DNA from: Paucilactobacillus hokkaidonensis JCM 18461
GTDB taxonomy: Bacteria; Bacillota; Bacilli; Lactobacillales; Lactobacillaceae
Direction: 5' to 3'
Assembly (NCBI RefSeq): GCF_000829395.1
Contig: NZ_AP014680.1
Coordinates: forward strand, 2,213,986-2,277,985
Length of the DNA stretch: 64,000 bases
The position numbers and the translations under genes are program-made. Position 1 is the first letter of the stretch. Each line of letters opens with the position of its first letter. Below the pieces are notes generated by a model. The model was not told the DNA's origin. It did not search any database and saw only the letters and a program-made list of their open reading frames with translations. Shown piece after piece: positions 35,827 through 44,457 of the stretch.

Positions 35827-37179
35827 ATGGCTTGGGAAAATGAACTTGGAGATCAACTATTTCACCAGCACCAAAAATATCTGGCTCCAACCGGCTTGAT
35901 TCAGTATTACAATTTAGTTATAGATCACGCCACGGGCGCAGAAGTGTTCGATGTGGAGGGCAAACGTTACATTGACCTTCTAGGCAGTGCTTCAGCGATG
36001 AATGCCGGTCACAGTAATCCCCATGTGATTAAGGCGATGAAAGATCAAATTGATCAATTGGTTAGTTATGATGCCGGCTATTTTCCTAATCCAACCACCA
36101 TCAAGTTAGTGGAACGACTAGCTAAAATTGCACCGGGGAATTCACCCAAAAAGGTTTCATTTGGTAATTCCGGCTCTGATGCCAACGACGGCATTATTAA
36201 ATTTGCCCGCGCCGCAACTGGCCGCTCGTATATCGTTTCATTTAATAACAGCTATCATGGTACAACATTCGGTGCAATTTCAGCTGGGGCATGTGGACCA
36301 GAAATGGTACGAAAAATTGGTCCACTGGTTCCTAATATTGTTCATGTTCCTTATCCCGACACCTATCGCTGCTTACCAAATGAAACTGAACATCAAATCG
36401 CACTACGTTACTTCGATTTGTTTATGCGTCCATTTAATAGTTATTTGCCAGCTGATGAAGTGGCATGTGTTTTAATGGAACCAATTCAAGGTGATGCCGG
36501 TATTATCAAGCCACCAGATGAATTTGTCCAGTTAGTTTATCAATTCTGTCAGGAAAATGGAATTTTATTTGCGATGGACGAAATTAATCAAGGACTCGGG
36601 CGCGCCGGAAAAATGTGGGCAAGTGAGCTTTACGGTATTGAGCCTGATTTAATTTCAGTTGGGAAATCTCTTGCCTCTGGAATGCCACTCAGTGCCGTAA
36701 TTGGCAAGACAGACGTGATGGAACAACTGGGAGTTTCTGCTCATGTGTTTACTACTGCTGGCAATCCAATTTGTAGTGCTGCCGCAATGGCCACGTTAGA
36801 TGTAATTGAAGGCGAACACTTACCAGAAAAATCAGCACAAGATGGTGAATACGCTAAGCAACAATTCCTCCAATTACAGGATAAATATAATTTTATTGGG
36901 GATGTCCGCATGTATGGATTGAATGGCGGAATTGAAATCGTCAAGGATCGCCAAACTAAGGAGCGAGATCAAGATGGAGCTGCTAAAATCATTTTCCGGG
37001 CGTTTCAAAAGGGACTCATCTTAGTTAAATTAGCTGGCAACGTATTAAGATTTCAGCCACCATTAGTAATTACACGTGAACAATTAGATGAAGTTTTCGC
37101 CATATTGGATTCGGTCTTTTCAGACTTTGAAAGCGGTGTAATTCAATTGCCTGAAGAGTTACAGAATATGAGTTGGTAA
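35827..37179 (+). CDS. Isoleucine 2-epimerase / branched-chain amino acid racemase (class III aminotransferase fold)
   Basis: 450 residues, a PLP class III (GABA-aminotransferase-like) protein. Long stretches read like the characterised L. buchneri isoleucine 2-epimerase (EC 5.1.1.21): IDLLGSASAMNAGH, KIAPGNSPKKVSFGNSGSDA, EPIQGDAGIIKPPDEF, FAMDEINQGLGRAGKMW, and the PLP lysine in SVGKSLASGMPLSAVIGK. The known enzyme interconverts L-isoleucine and D-allo-isoleucine and racemises Val and Leu. The start is the ATG at 35827 with GAGGAA upstream; the frame is open to 35773. It is flanked on both sides by terminators, so it is a single-gene unit. The product may enter the cell wall or signalling; this is not shown. 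Confidence 0.88.
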   Translation: MAWENELGDQLFHQHQKYLAPTGLIQYYNLVIDHATGAEVFDVEGKRYIDLLGSASAMNAGHSNPHVIKAMKDQIDQLVSYDAGYFPNPTTIKLVERLAKIAPGNSPKKVSFGNSGSDANDGIIKFARAATGRSYIVSFNNSYHGTTFGAISAGACGPEMVRKIGPLVPNIVHVPYPDTYRCLPNETEHQIALRYFDLFMRPFNSYLPADEVACVLMEPIQGDAGIIKPPDEFVQLVYQFCQENGILFAMDEINQGLGRAGKMWASELYGIEPDLISVGKSLASGMPLSAVIGKTDVMEQLGVSAHVFTTAGNPICSAAAMATLDVIEGEHLPEKSAQDGEYAKQQFLQLQDKYNFIGDVRMYGLNGGIEIVKDRQTKERDQDGAAKIIFRAFQKGLILVKLAGNVLRFQPPLVITREQLDEVFAILDSVFSDFESGVIQLPEELQNMSW

Positions 37180-37196
37180 TTTCATTTATTACTAGC

Positions 37197-37226
37197 AAAA
37201 AAGAAGCCACTACAGGCTTCTTTTTT
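37197..37226. terminator. Bidirectional terminator between the epimerase and pgmB
   Basis: AAAAAAGAAGCC-ACTACA-GGCTTCTTTTTT; a T-run on either strand serves both converging genes. Confidence 0.9.
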
Positions 37227-37229
37227 ATA

Positions 37230-37895
37230 TTATCCGATTAGCTGTGTCTTTATTGCGACCAACGAAACTTCATCAGTCACTGCAAATTTAATCTTGGCTT
37301 CGTTCAACTGCGATCCAATTCCAATCGACAGTTCTCCCGCGGAATTAATCGAAGTAATTCCCGCACTTGAATCCTCAAGACCAGCAACATTAACCGGATC
37401 AAGTCCCATTACCTCAGCCGCCTTAACAAATATTTCTGGATCTGGTTTACCAGCGTGTAATGTCGCTGGGTCAACGATACCATCGAAATAATCCGTTAAT
37501 TTTAACTGTTTTAAAATTGTCGGCGCATTCTTAGATGCTGAAGCAACCGATAAATGATATTGTTGGTCCTTCAGTTCATCTAAAAATTTCTTCATTCCTG
37601 GTAAAATATCTGCTGGCGTTAATGTTTTAATCAGTTCCAAATACTTATCATTTTTTTGAGTTGCTAAAGTTTCCTTTTGTGCTGTCGTATATTTTTGGCC
37701 GTATCCGCCGGCATTCAAAATGAGCTCTAACGAATCCATCCGGCTAATTCCCTTTAAGTTTTCAGCCAATTCGTCAGTCCACACTGTTCCAACTTCATCT
37801 GCAGTTTGGTGCCAGGCTTGGCCATGAAATCTCGCCGTATCTGCAATTACACCATCTAAATCAAATGCAAAACCTTTGATGTTATTAAATTGCAT
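37230..37895 (-). CDS. pgmB: Beta-phosphoglucomutase
   Basis: 221 residues, HAD superfamily with a cap domain. It converts beta-D-glucose 1-phosphate to glucose 6-phosphate. Motif I FDLDGVIADTARFHGQAW (nucleophile and acid/base aspartates), cap GISRMDSLE, motif II VASASKN, and GLEDSSAGI. It acts on the product of the maltose phosphorylase encoded directly upstream in the same operon. The start ATG at 37893-37895 has GGAGG; the frame runs further to 37934 without support. Confidence 0.95.
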   Translation of the reverse strand: MQFNNIKGFAFDLDGVIADTARFHGQAWHQTADEVGTVWTDELAENLKGISRMDSLELILNAGGYGQKYTTAQKETLATQKNDKYLELIKTLTPADILPGMKKFLDELKDQQYHLSVASASKNAPTILKQLKLTDYFDGIVDPATLHAGKPDPEIFVKAAEVMGLDPVNVAGLEDSSAGITSINSAGELSIGIGSQLNEAKIKFAVTDEVSLVAIKTQLIG

Positions 37896-37955
37896 TTTTA
37901 TCCTCCAATCAATTCCGACATAGTCGAATGCCAATCAACTATTTTCAAAACTCTC

Positions 37956-40211
37956 TTATTTGGTTAACGTCACTTGTTTACCAGCTAAATCAATGGTTAA
38001 TGGTTCCCCTGACAATAGATCAATCCGAGTGCCATCTTGATCAACTTTAACTTCGACGATTCGGCCTCTAAACAGTTGTCTGAATTGATATGATTGCCAT
38101 TTTTGCGGTAAGAATGGAGCAAAATGTAATTGTCCATCTCGAACACGCATCCCCGCAAAGCCCTGCACAATTGCAAGCCAGCCACCGGTCATTGACGTAA
38201 TATGCAGGCCATCGCTTGTGTCATTATTATAATTGTCCAGATCCAAACGTGATGTTCGTTCGTACATTGAAACTGCCTGTTTTTCATACTTTAAATCAGC
38301 AGCTAACACTGAGTGAATTGCAGCTGATAAACTAGATTCATGGACCGTCAATGGTTCATAAAAATCAAAGTTACGTTTCTTTTGTTCCGGTGTAAAGTCA
38401 TCAATGAAATCCCAAACACCTTGTAAGACATCGCCCTGCTTAATATATGGTGATCGTAAAATTTTATCCCAAGACCAATGTTGATTAATTGGCAGTTGAT
38501 CGGCTGGAATTGAACTAACTGGTTCAATATCCTTATCCAAAAAGCCATCGTGTTGCACAAAGATACCAAGTTTTTTATCTTCAGGTAAATACATCCGATC
38601 AACAATATCTTGCCACTGTTGTTTTTCCTCTTTTGTCACCTGTAATTTTTTCGCTACTTCTGGTGTCACCTGCGCAACTATTTCCAACGTATATTTCAGT
38701 GTCCATTTGGCAAGGTAGTTAGTGTACCAATTGTTATCAACGTTATTTTCATATTCATCAGGACCAGTAACTCCGTGAATCATATACTTACCATTACGTT
38801 TTGAAAAGTGAACGCGGTCTGCCCAAAACCGTGACATTTCAGTTAGCACACGACTCCCTTCATTAAGCACATATGACTCATCCCCGGTATACCGGGTGTA
38901 ATTGTAAATTGCAAAAGCGATATCACCATTGCGGTGAATTTCTTCGAATGTAATTTCCCACTCATTGTGCGACTCAATCCCGTCAAAAGTCACCATTGGA
39001 TAGAGTGCACCCTTTAAGCCCTGTTCTCTGGCATTATGAAAGGCACCATCTAGCTGTTGATAACGATACATCAACAGATTTCGAGTCACAGATGGATCTG
39101 TAATTCCTAAATAAACTGGCACTGCAAAGGCCTCGGTATCCCAATATGTGGCACCACCATATTTTTCACCAGTGAACCCTTTTGGCCCAATGTTAAGCCG
39201 TGAGTCTTCGCCATAATAAGTTGAAAACAACTGAAATAAGTTAAATCGAATTCCTTGTTGCGCCGCATCATCGCCAGTAATTTTGACATCTGATTTTTCC
39301 CATCGCTTTGCCCAAACATCTCGGTGCGCTTCAAATAACTCAGCGTATGTTTGCTGTGAAATTGCATTCCCCAATTCAACCATTCGTTGTTCTAGCTCTG
39401 ATTGTTCAGAATAATCTCGTGATGTCACAATCACCGTTCGCTTTTCAACAACTGTTTGCTCGTTAGGAGCTAATTGACCGCCGAAATTATTGATAGCCTT
39501 AGTATCTGTCTGCTCATTTCCAACTGGTTTCAGTTCAGTTTTAGTGGTTGCTAGTGTCCCAACAGTAAATCGCGGTGTCCCAAAATCATTTTCCTTAGTA
39601 ATTGCAACTACTTTGGCTTGTTGTTTAACAGCATTTGTTGTCAGTACATTCCAAAAAGTTTCATCATAATTAGCATCCTCATTGACAACATTCGCATCAA
39701 CAGTTGCTGCAACCTCAATGTTTACAGTTGTCTTACCAATATTTTTAACTTTGATTCGTTGAACTACTAATTCTTTTTGGGCCGCACTGATGAAACGCTC
39801 AAAAACTAACCTTACCGTTGCATCCTGTTTATGCACCGTCACCGTTCTTGTTAATACCGACTGTTGCATATCTAAATCTAATTTAAAGTTACTAATTTTG
39901 TCTTTTGCTAAATCAACTGATTCACCATTAATCTTGATATCGGTGGCCATGAAATTAACTGCATTAATGACCTTACCAAAATATTTTGGATAACCATTTT
40001 TCCACCAGCCAACCCTAGTCTTATCGGGAAACCAAACCCCACCTAGATAAATTCCTGCTAATGTATCTCCGCTATAATTTTCTTCAAAGAACCCACGCAT
40101 GCCTAAGTTTCCATTACCAAGACTGGTCATTGATTCTTGCAGTCGTTTGTCAGCCGGATTCCAGTTAGTTGTTGTAACGTGCCAAGGTTGTACATCGAAT
40201 ATTCTTTTCAT
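37956..40211 (-). CDS. mapA: Maltose phosphorylase (GH65)
   Basis: 751 residues, glycoside hydrolase family 65. It splits maltose with phosphate into glucose and beta-glucose 1-phosphate with inversion, saving ATP. The catalytic acid lies in HGVTGPDEYENNVDNNWYTN; GATYWDTEAF, YEKQAVSMYERTSRLD and DGLHITSMTGGW are family landmarks around the sugar and phosphate sites. Length fits the Lactobacillus brevis enzyme. It stands between the sugar transporter and pgmB in a MalR-controlled operon. Other GH65 disaccharide phosphorylases cannot be excluded, but the context fits maltose. Confidence 0.93.
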   Translation of the reverse strand: MKRIFDVQPWHVTTTNWNPADKRLQESMTSLGNGNLGMRGFFEENYSGDTLAGIYLGGVWFPDKTRVGWWKNGYPKYFGKVINAVNFMATDIKINGESVDLAKDKISNFKLDLDMQQSVLTRTVTVHKQDATVRLVFERFISAAQKELVVQRIKVKNIGKTTVNIEVAATVDANVVNEDANYDETFWNVLTTNAVKQQAKVVAITKENDFGTPRFTVGTLATTKTELKPVGNEQTDTKAINNFGGQLAPNEQTVVEKRTVIVTSRDYSEQSELEQRMVELGNAISQQTYAELFEAHRDVWAKRWEKSDVKITGDDAAQQGIRFNLFQLFSTYYGEDSRLNIGPKGFTGEKYGGATYWDTEAFAVPVYLGITDPSVTRNLLMYRYQQLDGAFHNAREQGLKGALYPMVTFDGIESHNEWEITFEEIHRNGDIAFAIYNYTRYTGDESYVLNEGSRVLTEMSRFWADRVHFSKRNGKYMIHGVTGPDEYENNVDNNWYTNYLAKWTLKYTLEIVAQVTPEVAKKLQVTKEEKQQWQDIVDRMYLPEDKKLGIFVQHDGFLDKDIEPVSSIPADQLPINQHWSWDKILRSPYIKQGDVLQGVWDFIDDFTPEQKKRNFDFYEPLTVHESSLSAAIHSVLAADLKYEKQAVSMYERTSRLDLDNYNNDTSDGLHITSMTGGWLAIVQGFAGMRVRDGQLHFAPFLPQKWQSYQFRQLFRGRIVEVKVDQDGTRIDLLSGEPLTIDLAGKQVTLTK

Positions 40212-40222
40212 TTTTAAACTCC

Positions 40223-41572
40223 TTATTCACCGTAAGTTTCTGTTATGCCGTTAACTGCAATGGCACCAATCGCCATCAGAATTCCGGCTAATAATATCAT
40301 TGCTGGCATTGAAGACCCCATTAATGGGAACACTGCAAAACTAGCTACAGACGCAACAATTTGAGGAAGACAAATACTACCGTTAAACAATCCAAGATAA
40401 GTACCAATGTTAGATCCTGATAATGCATTGGTTAGGATGGTAAATGGAAATGTCATCATCGCTGCCCATGAGATTCCAATTAAAATAAATGAAACTAATA
40501 AGAACCATTGATCATGGACAAAGAATACCGAGATAAATCCAATCGCACCAAGTATCAAGCTAATCGTATAGGCTGGTTTATGCTTATCATTGGGAACCCG
40601 TGTTAATACAAATGACCATGCTACTGCGGCTAATGCATATAATCCGGAAAGAATTCCAAACCAGTTACCAGCTTCTTGGTAGGCTGCGCTGGACGCATTT
40701 ACCGTTTGCCAAACATTTTTAGCAATGGCCCCGGCGCCATATGTCCATAAATATTGGAAACCCATCCAACAGAAGAATTGAACGAGTGTGATAGTCCAAA
40801 ATACTTTGGGCGCATCCTTCAATAATTTGAAAATATTAGCTTTTTCATGCATGCTTTCTTCTTTAATACCATGATAAGCAGCGTATTGTGCAGGATCATA
40901 TTCTTTTACTTTGAGAACTGTAAATAAACTACAAATAATTAAAATAATGGCACCGGCATAAAACGAAATCACAACGGAAGGTGGTATTTCACCTTTAGGA
41001 GCAGTATTTGCAATTCCAAGTATTGTTAATAAATAAGGAAAAATACAAGCCAACACTGAACCACTATTGGATAGTAAACTTTGAATTGAATAAGCGAATC
41101 CTTTTTGTTCTTCATTCACCATGTCACCGACCATCATCTTGAACGGTTGCATGGCTACGTTTGAAGACAGATCCATAAATAGAATTGTAATCGCACCAAA
41201 CATTAATGCAGCAACAGATCCAAATCCAAATCCGAAACTACCTGAGTTTGGTAGTAATGCCATTACGATTACCGCAACGATTGAACCTACAATTAAATAT
41301 GGTAATCGGCGGCCGATTTTAGGCATCCAAGTTCTATCTGAATAGTATCCAACTAACGGCTGCACTACTAATCCAGCTAATGGAGGTAAAATAAAGAAAA
41401 AACCTAGTTTCGTTGGATCTGCACCTAACGTTTGAAAAATCCGACCCATGTTGGAACTTTGTAGTGAAAACGCCATTTGAACCCCGAAAAAGCCAAAGTT
41501 CATCATCCAAATGGTAGACATTGATAATCTGGGCAGCTTATGTTCACTACTCTTTGTTTGTGTTTGTTCCAT
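40223..41572 (-). CDS. malT: MFS sugar transporter, SLC45/GPH-like (probable maltose permease)
   Basis: About 449 residues with 12 predicted membrane spans; PPLAGLVVQPLVGYYSDRTW and GRRLPYLIVGS are the conserved loop motifs of SLC45-type disaccharide:proton symporters. It is first in the operon with mapA (11 nt away) and pgmB, so maltose is the likely cargo. The ATG at 41570-41572 has AGGTGGGA at good spacing; a GTG 12 nt upstream overlaps that site. The promoter and palindromic operator lie at 41641-41684. Confidence 0.88.
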   Translation of the reverse strand: MEQTQTKSSEHKLPRLSMSTIWMMNFGFFGVQMAFSLQSSNMGRIFQTLGADPTKLGFFFILPPLAGLVVQPLVGYYSDRTWMPKIGRRLPYLIVGSIVAVIVMALLPNSGSFGFGFGSVAALMFGAITILFMDLSSNVAMQPFKMMVGDMVNEEQKGFAYSIQSLLSNSGSVLACIFPYLLTILGIANTAPKGEIPPSVVISFYAGAIILIICSLFTVLKVKEYDPAQYAAYHGIKEESMHEKANIFKLLKDAPKVFWTITLVQFFCWMGFQYLWTYGAGAIAKNVWQTVNASSAAYQEAGNWFGILSGLYALAAVAWSFVLTRVPNDKHKPAYTISLILGAIGFISVFFVHDQWFLLVSFILIGISWAAMMTFPFTILTNALSGSNIGTYLGLFNGSICLPQIVASVASFAVFPLMGSSMPAMILLAGILMAIGAIAVNGITETYGE

Positions 41573-41640
41573 CCTTATTCCCACCTCTCATTTATCGTAA
41601 ACAACAACTTTGCATTTCATTCGGTTAACTGAATAACGAT

Positions 41641-41684
41641 ATTATAAAGCGCTTCCACAATTTGTGCAACCGGTTGCACAAATT
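41641..41684 (-). promoter_or_regulatory. mal operon promoter with 26-bp palindromic MalR operator and cre-like site
   Basis: The minus strand has TTGCAC (41664-41669), a 17-nt spacer and TATAAT (41641-41646). The -35 sits inside a perfect 26-bp palindrome (41659-41684; half-site AATTTGTGCAACC), a LacI-family operator with central CG. A cre-like sequence around AAAGCGCTTCCA occupies the -35/-10 spacer. Repressor or CcpA binding here would block RNA polymerase directly. Confidence 0.82.
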
Positions 41685-41704
41685 TATTTTTATTTTTCTC
41701 CATC

Positions 41705-41734
41705 AAAAAAGACGTAATCGCCTTGGTTACGCCT
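41705..41734 (-). terminator. Terminator after the malR-like gene
   Basis: Minus strand GGCGTAA-CCAAGGCGA-TTACGTC followed by TTTTTT. It separates the regulator from the mal operon it precedes. Confidence 0.7.
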
Positions 41735-41744
41735 TTCATCATTT

Positions 41745-42698
41745 TTAATTAATTTTATATTCGATGATCTTTTGTCGTTGCTGCTGTTTAAATAATAACT
41801 CCGCTGCAGCAGATCCCAATTCTTTGGGCAGCATATCAACCGTCGCAATTTTTTGCCCCAATAAATTAATTAGTGAACTACGATTAAAACAAATTGCTGG
41901 CACATCATTTTGTGGCCTAATCGTTTGCCAGGCTTGATAAAAACTGATAAAACCTAAATCATCAGTACTAATTACCGCATCGATTTGTGTATGATTAGCT
42001 AAAAAAGTGGTTAGTGATTGCGCTAAATTTGTCTCTGGTAATTCAAATAAAGTGGGAGCTAAACCATTTATTTGCATACTTTTTTCATAACCCAATCGTC
42101 GATTAATTTCATATTGCCATTTATGTTCAGACTGGACAAATAAGGGATGCTTAACAGAAAAATGCTTGATCAAATAATCAGTCGCCGCTTGCCCTGCTGC
42201 CACATTGTCGTTATCGACAAATCTATCTGCATATCCTTCTTCTGGTTGCCCAATTACGACAAAATCTAATTGCTGCTGCCGTAAATATTTAATTACCGAA
42301 TCATTACTGTCCGTATATAAAACAACAAACGATTTAATCTTAGCTTGCTGTACCATCGATTTTACATTTTGCAACAACTTGGCAGTGGTTGAACCCATCG
42401 CCACAGACAAAACAAAATTGTGAGAAAGTGAGGAATCATTAATTCCGCGTAACATATCAATATAAAATGGGTTATCCTGCGAATCTTCGTCAATTGGTGG
42501 AAAAATAACGCCAACCACGTTTGCTTTGCCTAATGTTAAATTTTTAGCATTGTAGTTAGGTAAATATCCCAGCTTATCAGCGATTTTTCTGACTTTAACT
42601 CTAGTCGTATCACTAATACGTGGATTATTATTTAAAGCTCGCGAGGCAGTTGATACCGACACACCTGCCCGTTTAGCCACATCCCTTATTGTAATCAT
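41745..42698 (-). CDS. malR: LacI/GalR family transcriptional regulator (probable MalR)
   Basis: 317 residues. N-terminal LacI helix-turn-helix TIRDVAKRAGVSVSTASRAL with hinge DKLGYLPNYNAKNL, then a periplasmic-binding-protein-like effector domain. It lies directly upstream of the maltose transporter, phosphorylase and mutase genes, and the 26-bp palindrome at 41659-41684 is a fitting target. The effector is presumably maltose or a derivative. Confidence 0.88.
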   Translation of the reverse strand: MITIRDVAKRAGVSVSTASRALNNNPRISDTTRVKVRKIADKLGYLPNYNAKNLTLGKANVVGVIFPPIDEDSQDNPFYIDMLRGINDSSLSHNFVLSVAMGSTTAKLLQNVKSMVQQAKIKSFVVLYTDSNDSVIKYLRQQQLDFVVIGQPEEGYADRFVDNDNVAAGQAATDYLIKHFSVKHPLFVQSEHKWQYEINRRLGYEKSMQINGLAPTLFELPETNLAQSLTTFLANHTQIDAVISTDDLGFISFYQAWQTIRPQNDVPAICFNRSSLINLLGQKIATVDMLPKELGSAAAELLFKQQQRQKIIEYKIN

Positions 42699-42741
42699 TT
42701 CGCATCCCCCACCACTTTAAAACCAGTCCATTAACCAAATA

Positions 42742-44196
42742 TCATAAAATCGGTGATAATAATCGTGAAAATGTTTGTTTAAACCGTAACCACAAAGATT
42801 GTTCTGCAAATCTTGCTGGTGTCATAACTTTACTTACTCGTACATCTTCAATAAAAATTTGTTCTAATTGATCTGCCACGCGATGATCGTAAATAAACGT
42901 ATTAATTTCAAAGTTTAACTTGAAACTTCTAAAATCCAAGTTGGCTGAACCAACGGAAGCAACCTTGCCGTCCACGACCATCGTTTTGGCATGAATAAAT
43001 CCCTTTTGATAAAAGTAAATTGTCACGCCTTCATTAGCTAACTGCTTCGCGTAATACTGCGTTGCACGATAAACAAATGCATGATCTGGCATATTAGGAA
43101 TCATTATCCTGACGTCAACACCTGACATTGCTGCAACTCTCAGTGCATCCAGCACACTGTCATCAGGAATCAAATAGGGCGATTGAATCCACAATCGTTC
43201 GCGGGCCGAATTAATCAATTTTAGATAACCCAATTTAATTTGCTGTAAATCAGAATCAGGCCCACTAGATACGATTTGCAGGTTAGTATCACCTTTAACA
43301 TGTCCAACTGGAAAATATTCTTTGTACTCCGTTATTTTTTGTTTACCAGTAGCATTCCAATCACGGATAAACCGTTGTTGTAGTGAAAAAACACCACCGC
43401 CAACAATTCGCAGATGGGTATCACGCCAATTACCAAATTTAGGATCACGTCCTAAGTACTGATCACCGATATTAAAACCGCCAACATATCCAATTCGGCC
43501 ATCGACTACAACAATTTTACGGTGATCACGGAAGTTCAGTCGAAAATCAAACCAGTTTGAGTGCGTCCCCAAAAATGGCTCCGCAGCTCCACCATTAGCC
43601 CTTAATTGATCAAAAAATTTACGTTTAGTTCCCATCGAACCCCATGAATCGTAAATAACACGAACCTCAACACCTGATTTAGCTTTACGCTCTAACAAAT
43701 GTAGAACTTCATTGCCAATTTGATCCGCATAAAACGTGTAGAATTCAACGTGAATACTGTTAGTGGCCCGTTCAATGTCCTCTAATAATTCATGAAATAA
43801 TTTATTCCCATTAGTATAAATCTTAACTCTATTTTTACGTGTTAAAAAAGCATTATCTGAATTTTGAAAAAGTGTAACCATCCCTTTAGACATCGATGTA
43901 ATTTGGTCTGAGTAAGTGGTCATATTACCAATTTCAAGTTTCTGCGCTTCTAATGCTTCACTCAATTCCAATTCCGTTTGTGCTTGAATTCGATCTAATC
44001 GTTTGTGCGGCAATTTACGTCCTAAAAAGGCGTACGCAATAAACCCAATAATTGGGATAAAAACTAAAACTAATAGCCAAGCCCAGGTTGCTGCAATATC
44101 ACGTTTTTCACGAAACACCGTAAAACCAGCACCAATTGCGTTAATGATAAGTACCCAATAAATAATTGTTTTAATTAGTTCCCAACTAACTGACAT
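42742..44196 (-). CDS. cls: Cardiolipin synthase
   Basis: 484 residues. Two N-terminal membrane spans, then two phospholipase D HKD motifs: HRKIVVVDGRIGYVGGFN (about residue 227) and HAKTMVVDGKVASVGSANLD (about residue 404). It condenses two phosphatidylglycerol molecules to cardiolipin plus glycerol at the membrane. Length and layout are normal for the Gram-positive enzyme. Confidence 0.94.
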   Translation of the reverse strand: MSVSWELIKTIIYWVLIINAIGAGFTVFREKRDIAATWAWLLVLVFIPIIGFIAYAFLGRKLPHKRLDRIQAQTELELSEALEAQKLEIGNMTTYSDQITSMSKGMVTLFQNSDNAFLTRKNRVKIYTNGNKLFHELLEDIERATNSIHVEFYTFYADQIGNEVLHLLERKAKSGVEVRVIYDSWGSMGTKRKFFDQLRANGGAAEPFLGTHSNWFDFRLNFRDHRKIVVVDGRIGYVGGFNIGDQYLGRDPKFGNWRDTHLRIVGGGVFSLQQRFIRDWNATGKQKITEYKEYFPVGHVKGDTNLQIVSSGPDSDLQQIKLGYLKLINSARERLWIQSPYLIPDDSVLDALRVAAMSGVDVRIMIPNMPDHAFVYRATQYYAKQLANEGVTIYFYQKGFIHAKTMVVDGKVASVGSANLDFRSFKLNFEINTFIYDHRVADQLEQIFIEDVRVSKVMTPARFAEQSLWLRFKQTFSRLLSPIL

Positions 44197-44321
44197 GTTG
44201 TACTCCTCAATGTGAGTGATTTTTGTAACCTATTACCCCGTTAATTTTATCATATCTTTTTGTCTTTGCTTAACTGAGTGTATAATCAATACAAATTAAA
44301 ATGAAAGATCGGTGAATAAAA

Positions 44322-44456
44322 ATGAATTTTTATCTCCCACTTGGCATTGGTCAAATTCATGCCTTTCGAGTGTTATTACGTGAGAATCCCGGACTAGCGA
44401 TTATCATCTTACTCTTGCTAATTGCATTAGCATATTATTTAAACAGCCGTCGTTAG
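44322..44456 (+). CDS. Small single-span membrane protein, 44 residues
   Basis: A short frame MNFYLPLGIGQIHAFRVLLR continues with one hydrophobic helix (LAIIILLLLIALAYYL) and ends NSRR. It fits a small membrane protein with a basic tail. TATAAT at 44280-44285 with a poor -35 could be its promoter; the ribosome binding site is weak. It lies between divergently placed cls and the convergent PucR-type gene, ending 2 nt before the stop of the latter. I know no homologue; conservation across related genomes would decide whether it is real. Confidence 0.5.
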   Translation: MNFYLPLGIGQIHAFRVLLRENPGLAIIILLLLIALAYYLNSRR

Positions 44457-44457
44457 T

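Noticed and set aside
37071..37086. Third parS site (ATTACACGTGAACAA region)
   Set aside because: Only about 12 of 16 positions match, and both outer arms are broken.
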